Shown here in pieces: positions 25,104 through 34,590 of a stretch of 64,000 nucleotides of DNA. Position 1 is the stretch's first letter; the number at the start of each line of letters is the position of its first letter. Made by a program: the position numbers and the translations under genes. Under the pieces are notes generated by a model. It had not been told where the DNA came from. It saw nothing but the letters and a program-made list of their open reading frames with translations, and ran no database searches. Origin of the DNA: Lysobacteraceae bacterium PS02065 (GTDB lineage Bacteria > Pseudomonadota > Gammaproteobacteria > Xanthomonadales > Rhodanobacteraceae). Location of the stretch: the NCBI GenBank assembly GCA_029959555.1, contig JASCPI010000011.1, positions 44,981 through 108,980 on the forward strand. Direction: 5' to 3'.

Positions 25104-26249
25104 TCAGCTGCGTGCGACGAGCTCGGCGTAGGTGGCGACGGTCTCGTCGACGCAGCGTGACCACGGGAACGCGCGTGCGTGTTCGACGCCGCGCGCGCGG
25201 GCCTCGGCGCGCCAGGGCTCGTCGGTGAGCAGGCGTTCGAGTCCTTCGCGCAGGGCATCTTCGTCGAACGGATCGACACACAGGCCGACATGGCCGGCGA
25301 CCTCGGGCAGCGACGACACATTGGAGGTCAGCACGGGCACGCCACTCGCGAGGGCTTCGAGCACGGGCAAGCCGAAGCCTTCGTAGATGGACGGGAACGC
25401 GAACGCGCGCGCGCCGGCGTAGATCAACGGCAGGTCCTGTTCGTCGACGTAACCGAGACGCCGCGCCGAACCCTGCGCCTCGAGCGGGGCGAGCGTGCGC
25501 TCGAGTTCGCGGTTGAGCCAGCCGCGTGCGCCGACGATGACCAGAGGGTGTTGCGCGCGCAGTGCGGACGGCAGCGCCGAGTAGGCGCGCGCGAGGCGTG
25601 CGAGGTTCTTGCGTGGCTCCTGCGTTGCGACGACGAGCAGGTAGGTGTGTGCTTCCAGTGCGTGCCGCGCGAGCGCGGCCTGCAGCTCGTCGTCGGCGCG
25701 TGGCCGATACGTGGGGTCGACGCCGAGCGGTATCGTGCGCAGTTTGTCGCGAGGCACGCCGAGTCGCGCGTGCACCTCGTCGGCAATGAACGTCGAATCC
25801 GTCAGTACCCGGTCGGCGCGCTCGAGGGTGCGCGGCAGATGGCGATCGAGGAAACGCACGCGTTCGATCGGATGCGTCTCCGGGTAGTTGAGTGCGGACA
25901 GGTCATGCACGGTCGTCACGGCCGGTCCGTCGAACGGCATGAGGATGTAGTTCGGCGTGTGCAACACGAAGCCGCGCATGCGCCGGGTGTGCGCCCGGAA
26001 CAGCGCCGATCGCATGCGTGCGTAGAGTTCGAGCGCATGCGTCTTGAACGGCAGGTTGCGTCGCAGCGTCGCGATCGTGCGGTTCGCGGCGAGTGCATGT
26101 GCGGGATCGTCCACCCAGTGGAAGGCGGAGTACAGGTGCAGTTCCTCGATCGCATCGTGTCGTGCGAGACCGTGGGCGAGCTCGAGCGCGTAGCGGCCGA
26201 TGCCGGTCAGGGGTGCAGTGATCGCATCGACATTGAGGATGACCCGCAT
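25104..26249 (-). CDS. Glycosyltransferase family 4
   Basis: A 381-aa GT-B enzyme. The N-terminal domain starts MRVILNVDAITAPLTGIGRY; the donor-binding C-terminal domain shows VVATQEPRKNLARL and the EX7E-type motif in FPSIYEGFGLPVLEALASG near residues 290-308. It transfers a sugar from a nucleotide donor to the growing surface glycan; which sugar cannot be told. It is the last gene of the leftward polysaccharide arm and starts 1 bp into the stop of the GDP-mannose dehydratase gene. Confidence 0.9.
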   Translation of the reverse strand: MRVILNVDAITAPLTGIGRYALELAHGLARHDAIEELHLYSAFHWVDDPAHALAANRTIATLRRNLPFKTHALELYARMRSALFRAHTRRMRGFVLHTPNYILMPFDGPAVTTVHDLSALNYPETHPIERVRFLDRHLPRTLERADRVLTDSTFIADEVHARLGVPRDKLRTIPLGVDPTYRPRADDELQAALARHALEAHTYLLVVATQEPRKNLARLARAYSALPSALRAQHPLVIVGARGWLNRELERTLAPLEAQGSARRLGYVDEQDLPLIYAGARAFAFPSIYEGFGLPVLEALASGVPVLTSNVSSLPEVAGHVGLCVDPFDEDALREGLERLLTDEPWRAEARARGVEHARAFPWSRCVDETVATYAELVARS

Positions 26250-27289
26250 CAGCGCGGCCCGCCGGTACGTGCGCGGGCGAGATCGGCGTCGACCATGCGT
26301 GCGCACAACGCGTTGAGGCCGGTGCGCGCCTCGAAGCCGAGGTCGCGACGCGCCTTGGAGGCGTCGCCCACCAGCAGCGGTGCGTCGACGGGCCGGAACA
26401 GCGTCGGGTCGATGCGGACGCGCGGGATGCCGCGTGCATCGCGCGCGACTTCGTCTGCAGCGGTGCCGTCCCAGGCGAGCGTGATGCCAGCGGCAGCGAA
26501 CGCCGCCGTCGCGAAGTCGCGCACGCTCGCGGCGAGGCCGCTCGCGAGCACGTAGTCGTCGCCGTGGGGGCGCGACGCCATCGCGACCATGGCCTCGACG
26601 TAGTCGGGCGCGTAGCCGAAGTCGCGCCTGGCGTCGATGTTGCCGAGCGCGACATCGTCCTCGAGGCCGAGCGCGATGCGTGCGGCGGCGCGCGTGATCT
26701 TGCGTGTCACGAAGGCGGGATCGCGCAATTCCGATTCATGGTTGAACAGGATCGCGCTGCTCGCGCGTATCCCGAAGCTCGCGCGCCATGTGCCGACGGC
26801 CGCGTGGGCGAGCAGCTTCGACAGGCCGTACGGCGATGTCGCGCGCGGCGGTGTCGCTTCGTCCTGCGGGGCGGAGGTCGGCGTGCCGAAGATCTCCGCG
26901 CTCGCGGCGAGCACGAGATGGGCTTCGGCGGCACGTGCGCGAACGGCTTCGAGCAGGTTCACGGTGCCGATGCCGTTCGCCTCGAGGCTGCCGCGCGGGT
27001 CGCGGAACGATTCGGCGACCCGCGACTGTCCGGCGAGATGGAAGACCGCGTGCGGGGCGACGTCGGCGACGATCCGGTCGCAGGCTTCCGCGTCGACCGG
27101 GTCGAGCGCGCGCGTCGCGAGGTGCGGGTGATCGGCGATGCCGAGTTCATCGAGGCGCCACCCCGACGCCGGGCTCGACGCGCGATGGGTGCCGGTGACG
27201 TGCCAGCCGTCGCGCAGGAGCTGCGCGGCGAGCCAGGCACCGTCCTGCCCGGTCAGTCCGGTGACGAGTGCGCGCATCGGCGACGTCAT
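26249..27289 (-). CDS. gmd: GDP-mannose 4,6-dehydratase
   Basis: A 346-aa short-chain dehydrogenase. Its wording follows Gmd: VTGLTGQDGAWLAAQLL (NAD(P) loop), SAEIFG then PQDEATPP, the active-site SPYGLSKLLAH (YxxxK), ILFNHESELRDPAFVTRKIT and GNIDARRDFGYAPDYVEAM. It makes GDP-4-keto-6-deoxy-mannose, the precursor of fucose, rhamnose, perosamine and related sugars. No matching reductase or aminotransferase is in the window, so the final sugar is unknown. The ATG at 27289 overlaps the previous stop (ATGA). Confidence 0.9.
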   Translation of the reverse strand: MTSPMRALVTGLTGQDGAWLAAQLLRDGWHVTGTHRASSPASGWRLDELGIADHPHLATRALDPVDAEACDRIVADVAPHAVFHLAGQSRVAESFRDPRGSLEANGIGTVNLLEAVRARAAEAHLVLAASAEIFGTPTSAPQDEATPPRATSPYGLSKLLAHAAVGTWRASFGIRASSAILFNHESELRDPAFVTRKITRAAARIALGLEDDVALGNIDARRDFGYAPDYVEAMVAMASRPHGDDYVLASGLAASVRDFATAAFAAAGITLAWDGTAADEVARDARGIPRVRIDPTLFRPVDAPLLVGDASKARRDLGFEARTGLNALCARMVDADLARARTGGPR

Positions 27290-28785
27290 GCGTGGTCTCC
27301 CTCGAAGCTGTGGTGCGCACGTCGTGCATGATCCCACGCCGTGCGCCGGCTCCCGGTGTCGTCGTTCGATGCCGCCACGGCGATGCCGAGACGCTCGGCC
27401 TCTCGCGCGAGCATCGTGGCGAGGCGCGGCGGGCTGATCGATGCCGTGTCGACGATCTCGAAGGCGTGGCGTTGCAGCCAGTGCGCGAGCAGGCCCGCCG
27501 TGACGTCGGCCGCCGCGGCACGCTCGACGGCATCGTCCGGTTCGGCGTGGCGTGCGAGTACGAGGTCGCGGCCCGCGAGCGCGATCCGCCACGTGTCGTG
27601 CGCATCCGTGCCGGTTCCGGGGGCGCCGGCGAGTACGCGCGGCAGGGCCGGCTCGCCAGCGTGGGCGAAGGCGCGTCGCACGCGCCAGTCGAGCACGCGG
27701 CGCGCAGGTGAGAACAGCGTGGCGCCGACGTCGCGTTCGTAGCGGGGCCAGCGCTCGCGCAGCACGGCCATGCCCAGCCTGCCTAGGGCTTCGCGGCGTT
27801 CGATGCCGAAACTCTGGCTGCGCTCGTGGTGCACGTAGACGTCACCGGCGATCACGTGGCGCCAGCCCAGGGCACTGGCGCGCTGGCAGAAGTCGTTCTC
27901 TTCGCCGTAACCCTGCGGGAACGCTTCTTCGTCCAGCACGCCGATGGCGTCGATGACGTCGCGGCGGATGTAGAGGCAGAAGCCGTTGCCGGTCGGCAGC
28001 TCGGGTTGAATGTAGCCGGCCTGCTGCCACAAGGCGCGCGCGGTGTCGTCGAACGTCCAGTGGGCCGGGCCGTCGCAGGCCTGCTCGAGTTCCGGGACCG
28101 AGAAGGCGCCGGCGTTGTCGGAGACGGCCGTCGCCGTCGCGATGTCGGGCGCCCGCCACGCCGCGCGCCGCAGCCCGGTCAGCCAGTTCGCGGCGACCTC
28201 GGTGTCGGCGTTGAGCAGCACGACGTCGTCGCTGCCGGCGAGCCCGATGCCGCGATTGACGGTCGCCGTGAAGCCGAGGTTGCGCTCGTTGCGCAGGATC
28301 TCGATACCGTCACGTCCCTCGAATGTCGCGAGCAGCGGTGCGATCGCGGCATCGGGGCTCGCGTCGTCGATCACGACGAGCCTCGTCGGCCCCGTGGTGT
28401 GCGCGAGCACCGAGGCGAGGCAGCGCGCGACCGCGGCCGCGGCGTTGTAGACCGGCACGACGATCGTCACGCGGGGCAGCATCGGCTGCGCCGCGATGTC
28501 GACGAGAGCCTCGACCGTGTGGTCGACGGCGGGCAGGGCGAGCACGGCCTCGGCGATCACGTCACCTTCGCGGTGCGTGAGCACGCGGAGCCGATGCGTG
28601 CCCGCACGCGACGGCGCGAACGGCATCTCCAGCGACGCGGATCCATCCGGCGACACGGCCAAGGGCGCGAATGCGATGCCGTCGACGTCGATCCAGGCGC
28701 CTTCGGGTGCGCCGTCCGCATGCACGCGTCCGTCGCGCCAGTGCAGCGCCGGGCAGGTGGGAATGGACGCTCCGGGAGACGTCAC
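27286..28785 (-). CDS. Glycosyltransferase family 2 with N-terminal beta-rich extension
   Basis: A 499-aa protein. Residues about 100-350 form a GT-A domain: VTIVVPVYNAAAAVARCLAS, VIDDASPD, NERNLGFTATVNRG, the DxD-like VVLLNADTEV and GNGFCLYIRRDVID. About 95 N-terminal residues look like a beta-sandwich, and a helical C-terminal tail of about 120 residues follows. It starts with GTG overlapping the stop of the 869-aa fusion gene (GTGA), so it is translationally coupled. Role: sugar transfer in surface polysaccharide assembly. Confidence 0.88.
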   Translation of the reverse strand: MTSPGASIPTCPALHWRDGRVHADGAPEGAWIDVDGIAFAPLAVSPDGSASLEMPFAPSRAGTHRLRVLTHREGDVIAEAVLALPAVDHTVEALVDIAAQPMLPRVTIVVPVYNAAAAVARCLASVLAHTTGPTRLVVIDDASPDAAIAPLLATFEGRDGIEILRNERNLGFTATVNRGIGLAGSDDVVLLNADTEVAANWLTGLRRAAWRAPDIATATAVSDNAGAFSVPELEQACDGPAHWTFDDTARALWQQAGYIQPELPTGNGFCLYIRRDVIDAIGVLDEEAFPQGYGEENDFCQRASALGWRHVIAGDVYVHHERSQSFGIERREALGRLGMAVLRERWPRYERDVGATLFSPARRVLDWRVRRAFAHAGEPALPRVLAGAPGTGTDAHDTWRIALAGRDLVLARHAEPDDAVERAAAADVTAGLLAHWLQRHAFEIVDTASISPPRLATMLAREAERLGIAVAASNDDTGSRRTAWDHARRAHHSFEGDHA

Positions 28786-31391
28786 GCCGGAATCCCGTCG
28801 AGGATGCTGCGGTCACCGATGGCGTCGCGCAGGGCCGCCTGCGACGGCGTGAAGGCGAGGTCGTCGCCACTGTCGCCTGCGCGATCGCCGCCCGGTTCGA
28901 TCCAGTGCAGGATCGCCGCGTCGTCGGGCCGCGCGAGGCCTCGCACGCCGGCCGCGACGAGGGCATCGAACATCGCATGCGCGGTGTCGACCGGTGAGGC
29001 GACGAGCGCGTCGTAGTCGACCAGGATGCGTCGCCAGCCGCGCGTCGCGTCGAACGCGTCGCGCGTGTAGCGCTCCCAGAGCGCGAGTGCCGTCGTCGCG
29101 CTCATCGCGTCGCGGCGGGCGAGCGAGCGTGCCACGGCAGCCGGATGGCGCACGACGTGCACGAATACGGGGTGCGTCAGCAAGGGCAGCAGCTCGCGAA
29201 CGACCAGGCACAACCGCGGTTCCTTGATGAACCAGGGACGACGCTGCTCGAGCGTATCGAGTACGTCTGCAGCTTCACGGCGGAACGTGTCCACCGCGAA
29301 CGCGGGAGCTTCATCCGGAGGCGTGCGCCAGTCGCCGCCGGCCGCCGCGAGGCGACGCAGGCAGGCCATGTGCAGCTCGCCGTGCTCGAAATGTCCCTTC
29401 GGGTTGTCGGGGCCTTTCAGCAGCGACGCCTCGGGGCCGGCCCAGGCGCCGAACAGGTGCAGCAGGCCCCCGATGCTCGACGTGCCGGAGCGGTGCATGC
29501 CGAGGACGACGATCTGGCTGCACGGATGCGCGGCGTCGGCGGGGCGATGCGCGCGTGGCGACGGCCTCGGCAGGTCGATGCGTGCCCCTTCGCCTGCCAG
29601 CTCGACCAGCCGGTCTGCCGTGGCGTCGATATCGTGCATGGCGGCGAACGCCTCGGCGCGTCGGAGGGCGAGTGCCTTGAGTCCGTATCGTTGCGTATGC
29701 ACCGATCGCAGGCCGGCCTCGAGCGCCTCCGCGTCGGGCTCGCGCCATGCAAGCCTCGCATGCCTTTCGTCGATCGCCGGTACGGTCGCGATCGGCGTGC
29801 CCCAGGCCTCGACGAGCTCGCGTTGGCTGCCGTGGGCCGGAGCGAGGAGGATGCGTGCGCTGGCGATCGCTTCGCGTGCATGCGGATCCCAGCCGCCGCC
29901 TCGCCTTGCGCTCACGTAGGCGTCCGCGACGGCCATCAGCCGGGGCCACTCGTAGTGGGGGAAGCTCCAGCCGGTCATCGTGCGCACGCGCCCGCCGTCG
30001 CCCGCGTCGAGCAGGGGCTGGAGGCCCTCGCGGATGCGTGCGTCGTCATCGCCGGGGCGGATGAAGACGACCAGTTCGACCGCGTCGTCCGCGTGGAATG
30101 CGCGCCGGAACGCCTTGACGAGGACATCCGGAGCATCGCGCTCCCAGGCATCGACGATGGCGAGGAAGACGAAGGCCTCGCGCGGGTGGCGAAGCGTCGG
30201 TACGCGCGGATGCGAGTAGTCGGTGTCGATGCCGAAAGGCACGACGTCGATCGCCGTGCGGATGCCGGAGCGCAGCATCACGTCGCGTTGATGCGCGTCC
30301 GGCACGACGATCCTCTCGAATGCGTTCGCCCGCTCGGCCCAGTGCGGCGGAACCACGTCCCACTCCGAGAACGCGAGCGCGACGCGATGGCGGCCGTTGG
30401 CGGGATGCGGAGCGCCCGGCGAGCACGTGATCGAGACATCGGGTACGGCACACACGCTGCGCGACGCGGCCAGCCCCAGGCGGAAGTCGGCGATGTCGGC
30501 GAGTTCGCTGCCGGCGCTCTCGAACGCCATGCGCAGGCCGCGCGCGTCGAGCCTGCGCACGAGCATGCGTGCGAGCTGGTCGTGGGCGTGGCTCGTACGC
30601 GTCGTGCCGCGCCACAGTGCCTGGCCCCGGTACGCGTCGACGAGGCGCTGCTGCCATCGCGCGGCGAACGTGGCGCGGCTCTGCTCCCACAGGCGGGCAC
30701 GGAAGCCGCCGTCGTCCTGCGTCGAGCCGTGCTGGTCGTGGCGCACGGTCACCGCGCCGGCGACGACCGTCGCGATGCCCGCGTCGGCCGCGCGCAGGCA
30801 ATAGTCGGTGTCCTCGTAGTAGCTGTGGAACGCCTCGTCGAGCGTGCCGATGCGGTCGATGCAGTCGCGGCGCAGGTACGCCACCGCGAACGCGATGCCC
30901 TGGACACGCCGCGTGCGCGTGTACTGCGCGATGTCGAGCTCCTGCAGTCCCGACTCCGACTGCTGTCCCCACAGTCTCTCGGCCTCGATGAAGCCCCCGG
31001 TATGCATGAGACGGTTGCCCGGTTCGCTCTCGAGCTGGCGGCAACCCACGACGCCATGGTCCGGCGCCGCGTACGCGGCGTCGCGCAGCCGGTTGAGCCA
31101 GTCCCGCTGGCGAATCACGAGGTCGTTGTTGAGCAGCACGACGTCGTCGTGCCGCCGCGCGACGGCGATGCCGGTGTTCATGCCGCGCACGAAGCCGAGG
31201 TTGTCGGGCAACCGAACGATGCGCACGCGATCCGCGTACGCGGCGAGCGCCTGAGGCGTCTCGTCGGTCGATCCGTTGTCGACGACGATGACTTCGGCGT
31301 GGTCGAGGTCGGTGTCGAGGACGGCGTCCAGGCAGCGGCGTGTCAGCGGCCACTGGTTCCAGGCGAGGATGACGAGCGCGGCGCGACGCAT
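28782..31391 (-). CDS. Trifunctional GT2 - GT4-like - sulfotransferase fusion protein
   Basis: An 869-aa protein of three modules. Residues about 1-250: a GT2 (rhamnosyltransferase-like) with LVILAWNQWPLTRRCLDAVL, VDNGSTDETPQALA and VVLLNNDLVI. Residues about 330-600: a GT-B C-terminal-like part with VALAFSEWDVVPPHWAE, VVPFGIDTDYSHP and HAREAIASARILLAPAHGS. Residues about 620-850: a sulfotransferase with the PAPS loop VVLGMHRSGTSSIGGLLHLF, GHFEHGELH and VVRHPAAVARSLARRDAMS. It could polymerise and sulfate the same glycan. It starts 1 bp after the 90-aa gene. Confidence 0.85.
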   Translation of the reverse strand: MRRAALVILAWNQWPLTRRCLDAVLDTDLDHAEVIVVDNGSTDETPQALAAYADRVRIVRLPDNLGFVRGMNTGIAVARRHDDVVLLNNDLVIRQRDWLNRLRDAAYAAPDHGVVGCRQLESEPGNRLMHTGGFIEAERLWGQQSESGLQELDIAQYTRTRRVQGIAFAVAYLRRDCIDRIGTLDEAFHSYYEDTDYCLRAADAGIATVVAGAVTVRHDQHGSTQDDGGFRARLWEQSRATFAARWQQRLVDAYRGQALWRGTTRTSHAHDQLARMLVRRLDARGLRMAFESAGSELADIADFRLGLAASRSVCAVPDVSITCSPGAPHPANGRHRVALAFSEWDVVPPHWAERANAFERIVVPDAHQRDVMLRSGIRTAIDVVPFGIDTDYSHPRVPTLRHPREAFVFLAIVDAWERDAPDVLVKAFRRAFHADDAVELVVFIRPGDDDARIREGLQPLLDAGDGGRVRTMTGWSFPHYEWPRLMAVADAYVSARRGGGWDPHAREAIASARILLAPAHGSQRELVEAWGTPIATVPAIDERHARLAWREPDAEALEAGLRSVHTQRYGLKALALRRAEAFAAMHDIDATADRLVELAGEGARIDLPRPSPRAHRPADAAHPCSQIVVLGMHRSGTSSIGGLLHLFGAWAGPEASLLKGPDNPKGHFEHGELHMACLRRLAAAGGDWRTPPDEAPAFAVDTFRREAADVLDTLEQRRPWFIKEPRLCLVVRELLPLLTHPVFVHVVRHPAAVARSLARRDAMSATTALALWERYTRDAFDATRGWRRILVDYDALVASPVDTAHAMFDALVAAGVRGLARPDDAAILHWIEPGGDRAGDSGDDLAFTPSQAALRDAIGDRSILDGIPA

Positions 31392-31392
31392 C

Positions 31393-31665
31393 TCAGCGCG
31401 CCCGTGTGTCGTCTCGCCACAGCACCGAGAGTGCCTCGTCGATCTCGACGCGCGAGTAACTGCCGACCGGGGTCAGCAGGAGTTCCGCGCAGGCGTCGGT
31501 CGGCGTACGCGCGGATCCGGGCGCCCCGCGCGGCGCGGCTGCGGCGACGCCGATATCGACCGTGGCATCGTCGATGCGGCGCGCAGCGGCGGCCAGCATC
31601 CGGCGTGGCGTCGTGCCGAACGTGTGCGCGAGGGTCGCCAGGCGCAGGACGTCGTCGCGTGTCAT
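31393..31665 (-). CDS. Uncharacterised 90-aa protein in the polysaccharide operon
   Basis: A 90-aa soluble protein starting MTRDDVLRLATLAHTFGTTP and ending VEIDEALSVLWRDDTRAR. The first 30 residues are helical; an Ala/Gly/Pro-rich middle follows. The ATG overlaps the wzt-like stop by 4 bp and the stop is 1 bp from the next ATG, so translation is coupled on both sides. I recognise no family. Confidence 0.65.
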   Translation of the reverse strand: MTRDDVLRLATLAHTFGTTPRRMLAAAARRIDDATVDIGVAAAAPRGAPGSARTPTDACAELLLTPVGSYSRVEIDEALSVLWRDDTRAR

Positions 31666-32369
31666 GGGCCGGCGGTCTCGTGGTGCAGGTCGCGGTGATA
31701 GGCCTCGAACACGCTGTCGCGATCGCCCTCGAGCACGCTGCGGCCGTGTTCGACCCACAACAGGCGGTCGCACAGCGAGGCGACCTGCGTTTCGGAATGG
31801 CTGACGAGGACGACCGTCTGGCCTTGCCGCATGCGCTCGCGCAGCGCATGGCCCGACTTCTCCTGGAACTCGGCGTCGCCGACCGCGAGCACTTCGTCGA
31901 TGAGCAGGACGTCGGGCTCGGCCTGGATCGCCACGGAGAAACCGAGGCGCATGACCATGCCGGACGAGTAGGTCGCGATGGGCTGGTCGAAGAAATCGCC
32001 GAGCTCCGAGAACTCCTGGATCGCCGGCAGGCGCGCGACGATGTCGCGCTGGCGGAGGCCGATCATGAGGCCGGAGAGGATCGCGTTCTCGCGTCCCGAG
32101 AGGTGCGGGACGAAACCGAGCGCCAGCGACAGCAGCTGGAACGAGGCCTCCGTGCGCCGGATCGTGCCACGGTCGGGCTGCAGGATGCCGGCGAGCGTGC
32201 GCAGCAACGTGCTCTTGCCCGCGCCGTTGCGGCCGATGACGCCGAGGCGCTCGCCCTGGCGCAGCGTGAAGCTGACGTCCTCGAGCGCCCAGAAGCGACC
32301 ACTGCCGACGCGGCGCTGCGCGCTGAAGGCGACGCCGACGTTCTGGAGCTGGACGAGGACTTCACCCAT
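31662..32369 (-). CDS. wzt: Polysaccharide ABC exporter ATPase (Wzt/KpsT-like)
   Basis: A 235-aa ATPase with Walker [17 protein letters not shown] (about residues 47-62), signature YSSGMVMRLGF (about 138-148), Walker B VLLIDEVLAVGDAEF (about 157-171) and the switch His in VLVSHS. The pattern is that of O-antigen and capsule exporters. It ends about 25 residues after the H-loop, so it lacks the C-terminal carbohydrate-binding domain of E. coli O9a-type Wzt. It pairs with the permease 1 bp upstream. Confidence 0.92.
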   Translation of the reverse strand: MGEVLVQLQNVGVAFSAQRRVGSGRFWALEDVSFTLRQGERLGVIGRNGAGKSTLLRTLAGILQPDRGTIRRTEASFQLLSLALGFVPHLSGRENAILSGLMIGLRQRDIVARLPAIQEFSELGDFFDQPIATYSSGMVMRLGFSVAIQAEPDVLLIDEVLAVGDAEFQEKSGHALRERMRQGQTVVLVSHSETQVASLCDRLLWVEHGRSVLEGDRDSVFEAYHRDLHHETAGP

Positions 32370-32370
32370 G

Positions 32371-33132
32371 TCAGGCCGCCAGCTTCGGATAGCGCGGTGA
32401 AAGCTTGTACACGATCGCCATGCCGAGGGCACAGACGATCGTGGACGTGGCGCCGACCTTGAGAAGCGCCATGGCGTCCGGCCACTCGCCGCGCATCAGG
32501 ATCGCGCGCGAGGCGTCGATGAGGCTCGCCACCGGGTTGAGCGCGATGATCTCGCGCACGGGAGGCGATGCCTGGTCGAGTGCGAACACCACGCCGGAGA
32601 GGAACATCACGAAGGTCAGCACCTGTTCGATCACGAAGCGCAGGTCGGGCAGCAGCGGCACGACCGCGGCGACACAGAAGCCGACGCCCGCAGCGAACAG
32701 GAACGTGGCGAGGAACAGCAGCGGCAGGGCCGCGTAGGCGGGCGAGGGTGGATGCCCGCTGCACCACAGGATCACCAGCAGCAGTGCGAGGATGTAGAAG
32801 AACTTGACCGTGTCGGCGAGCATCTGCACGAGCGGGAACACGATCACCGGGATCCGCGCCTGCCGGATCAGGCCGAGGTTGCTCCATATCGCGTAACCGC
32901 CGTGCGTGATGCACGACTTCATCCATTGCCACATGGTGAGGCCGATGAGCAGGAACGGCAGGTAGTCCGGGCCGCTGCTCTTGAGCACGACGGCGAACAC
33001 GAACCAGAACGCGGCCATCATCATCGCCGGCTCCGCGACCCACCAGATCAGGCCCAGATAGCTGCGGGAGCGCTCGGCGCGCAGCTCGGCGTACGTGCTG
33101 AAGCGGATCAGTTCGAGGACGTGCAGGCGCAT
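32371..33132 (-). CDS. wzm: Polysaccharide ABC exporter permease (Wzm/KpsM-like)
   Basis: A 253-aa ABC-2 permease with six hydrophobic segments. AELRAERSRSYLGLIWWVAEPAM near residues 15-37 is the typical N-terminal amphipathic block, and LNPVASLIDASRAI near 200 is the family signature. With the ATPase it moves lipid-linked polysaccharide across the inner membrane. The ATG at 33132 is chosen over a GTG at 33138. About 70 bp separate it from the GT39-like gene. Confidence 0.92.
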   Translation of the reverse strand: MRLHVLELIRFSTYAELRAERSRSYLGLIWWVAEPAMMMAAFWFVFAVVLKSSGPDYLPFLLIGLTMWQWMKSCITHGGYAIWSNLGLIRQARIPVIVFPLVQMLADTVKFFYILALLLVILWCSGHPPSPAYAALPLLFLATFLFAAGVGFCVAAVVPLLPDLRFVIEQVLTFVMFLSGVVFALDQASPPVREIIALNPVASLIDASRAILMRGEWPDAMALLKVGATSTIVCALGMAIVYKLSPRYPKLAA

Positions 33133-33202
33133 GGACACGAGGGCGGTGAAGCGGTGGCGAAGGATAGCGCAATGTGCACGGGCCCAGCCTCGCCGCCGCG
33201 CG

Positions 33203-34579
33203 TCATCGGCAGGTTCCGTCGAGCCACGGGCCCAGGAAGGCGAGCGCGAGGAGCACGGCGGCCGCCGTCGATCCGATCGCGATGCGCATCGGCGTGAGCG
33301 CCAGTGGTGCGTCGGGGCGGCCGGGATCGCGGTGGAGCAGGGCGGTGAGCACGGGCGCCGCGAACAGGCACAGGAACGGCATCATCTGGAACACGTAGCG
33401 GGCCATCACGTGCAGGCCCGAGTACAGCGCCAACTGGTAGAGCAGGAACGCCGCGGCGACGAGCACCACCGCCCGGTCCCAGCGCCGCCACAGCGCGATG
33501 CCGAATGCCGCGAGCACGAGCGTCAGCGCGTGGGCGGCCTGTGCCGAGGCCGAGATCCACGGTGCGGGCGCCGCGGCGGCGTAGGCGCCGAGGCGGCCCG
33601 CGCAGGATTCACCGTGCAGCTGCGAGACGAGCAGCGTCTTCGCGCTGAACAGGCGGAAGTACTGCACCGAAAGGCGTTCGGCGACGAGCGTGGCGAGGCC
33701 GCGTTGCTCGATCTGGTCGAGGATCAGGCCGGTATAGACCGCGTTGCGCTGCTGCGGCGTCGTGCCGCTCTCGAGGAAGGCCTTGAGCGCCGGCGCGCCG
33801 GCCTCGTCGATGTAGTCGCTGCGGCTCGTGTCGCGCAGGCCGACGTGCAGGTTGTAGATCGAACTGTCGGCGATGATGGGCCGACCGGTCTCCTGGTAGC
33901 CCTTCCACAGCGCAGGAGCGGTCGCGATCGCGATGCCCGCGACGAACGCGCAGGCCGGCAGCCAGGCGACGCGCCAGCGTCCGTCCCTGCGCGCGAGGAA
34001 TGCGATCAGCAACAGGGGCCAGAACGCGCCGAGCAGGCTCTTGAACAACAGCGCCAGGCCCGTCAGGACGCCCGCAGCCAGTGCGGTGGTCAGGCTGGGC
34101 CCGCGTGTCGTGAACAGCAGCGCGAGCGCGCCGAGCAGGCAGGCGAGATGGGTGACCTCGGGCCACAGCCAGTGCGCGTAGGCGAGCGAGCCCGGGTTGA
34201 GCAGGAACAGCGCCCCGGCGTACCACGCCGTGCGCGCGTCGAGCACGCGAGAGCCGAGGCGGACGAGCAGCAGCGCGCACATCGCGAGCAGTCCGATCTG
34301 TACGACCTGCACCGCGAGCACGCCCGGGCCTGCGAGCGCACCGATCGCTGCGATGAACGCGGTCTGCCCGGGTGGCCAGACGTAGCTCTCCGCGACCGGT
34401 TCGCCGGCCAGCCACGCGAGTGCGCGCCGGTGGTAGTCGAACTCGTCGCCGATCAGCGGTTTCGCGGACGGCTCGTAGTAGAGCCACAGCAGCAGCAGGT
34501 TCAGGACCAGCCACGCCGACACGGCGACGGCCCAGGCGAGACGCGTCGGCGCCCTGCCGGCGCCGTCCGCCGTCCCCAT
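33203..34579 (-). CDS. GT39-like membrane glycosyltransferase (dolichyl-P-mannose mannosyltransferase fold)
   Basis: A 458-aa protein with about eleven hydrophobic segments. After the first one comes the acidic loop LIGDEFDYHRRALAWLAGEP, which carries the catalytic DE of the GT-C fold. SLAYAHWLWPEVTHLACLLG and LLFKSLLGAFWPLLL follow the ArnT/PMT pattern. Such enzymes use polyprenyl-phosphate sugars on the periplasmic side, so it may decorate the exported glycan or a lipid. The ATG at 34579 is used; a GTG at 34588 is an alternative. Confidence 0.82.
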   Translation of the reverse strand: MGTADGAGRAPTRLAWAVAVSAWLVLNLLLLWLYYEPSAKPLIGDEFDYHRRALAWLAGEPVAESYVWPPGQTAFIAAIGALAGPGVLAVQVVQIGLLAMCALLLVRLGSRVLDARTAWYAGALFLLNPGSLAYAHWLWPEVTHLACLLGALALLFTTRGPSLTTALAAGVLTGLALLFKSLLGAFWPLLLIAFLARRDGRWRVAWLPACAFVAGIAIATAPALWKGYQETGRPIIADSSIYNLHVGLRDTSRSDYIDEAGAPALKAFLESGTTPQQRNAVYTGLILDQIEQRGLATLVAERLSVQYFRLFSAKTLLVSQLHGESCAGRLGAYAAAAPAPWISASAQAAHALTLVLAAFGIALWRRWDRAVVLVAAAFLLYQLALYSGLHVMARYVFQMMPFLCLFAAPVLTALLHRDPGRPDAPLALTPMRIAIGSTAAAVLLALAFLGPWLDGTCR

Positions 34580-34590
34580 GCGCTGCACGC

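Noticed and set aside
29145..32462. Rightward open frame of 1105 codons across the polysaccharide arm
   Set aside because: It spans several well-supported leftward genes and their junctions and shows no motif.
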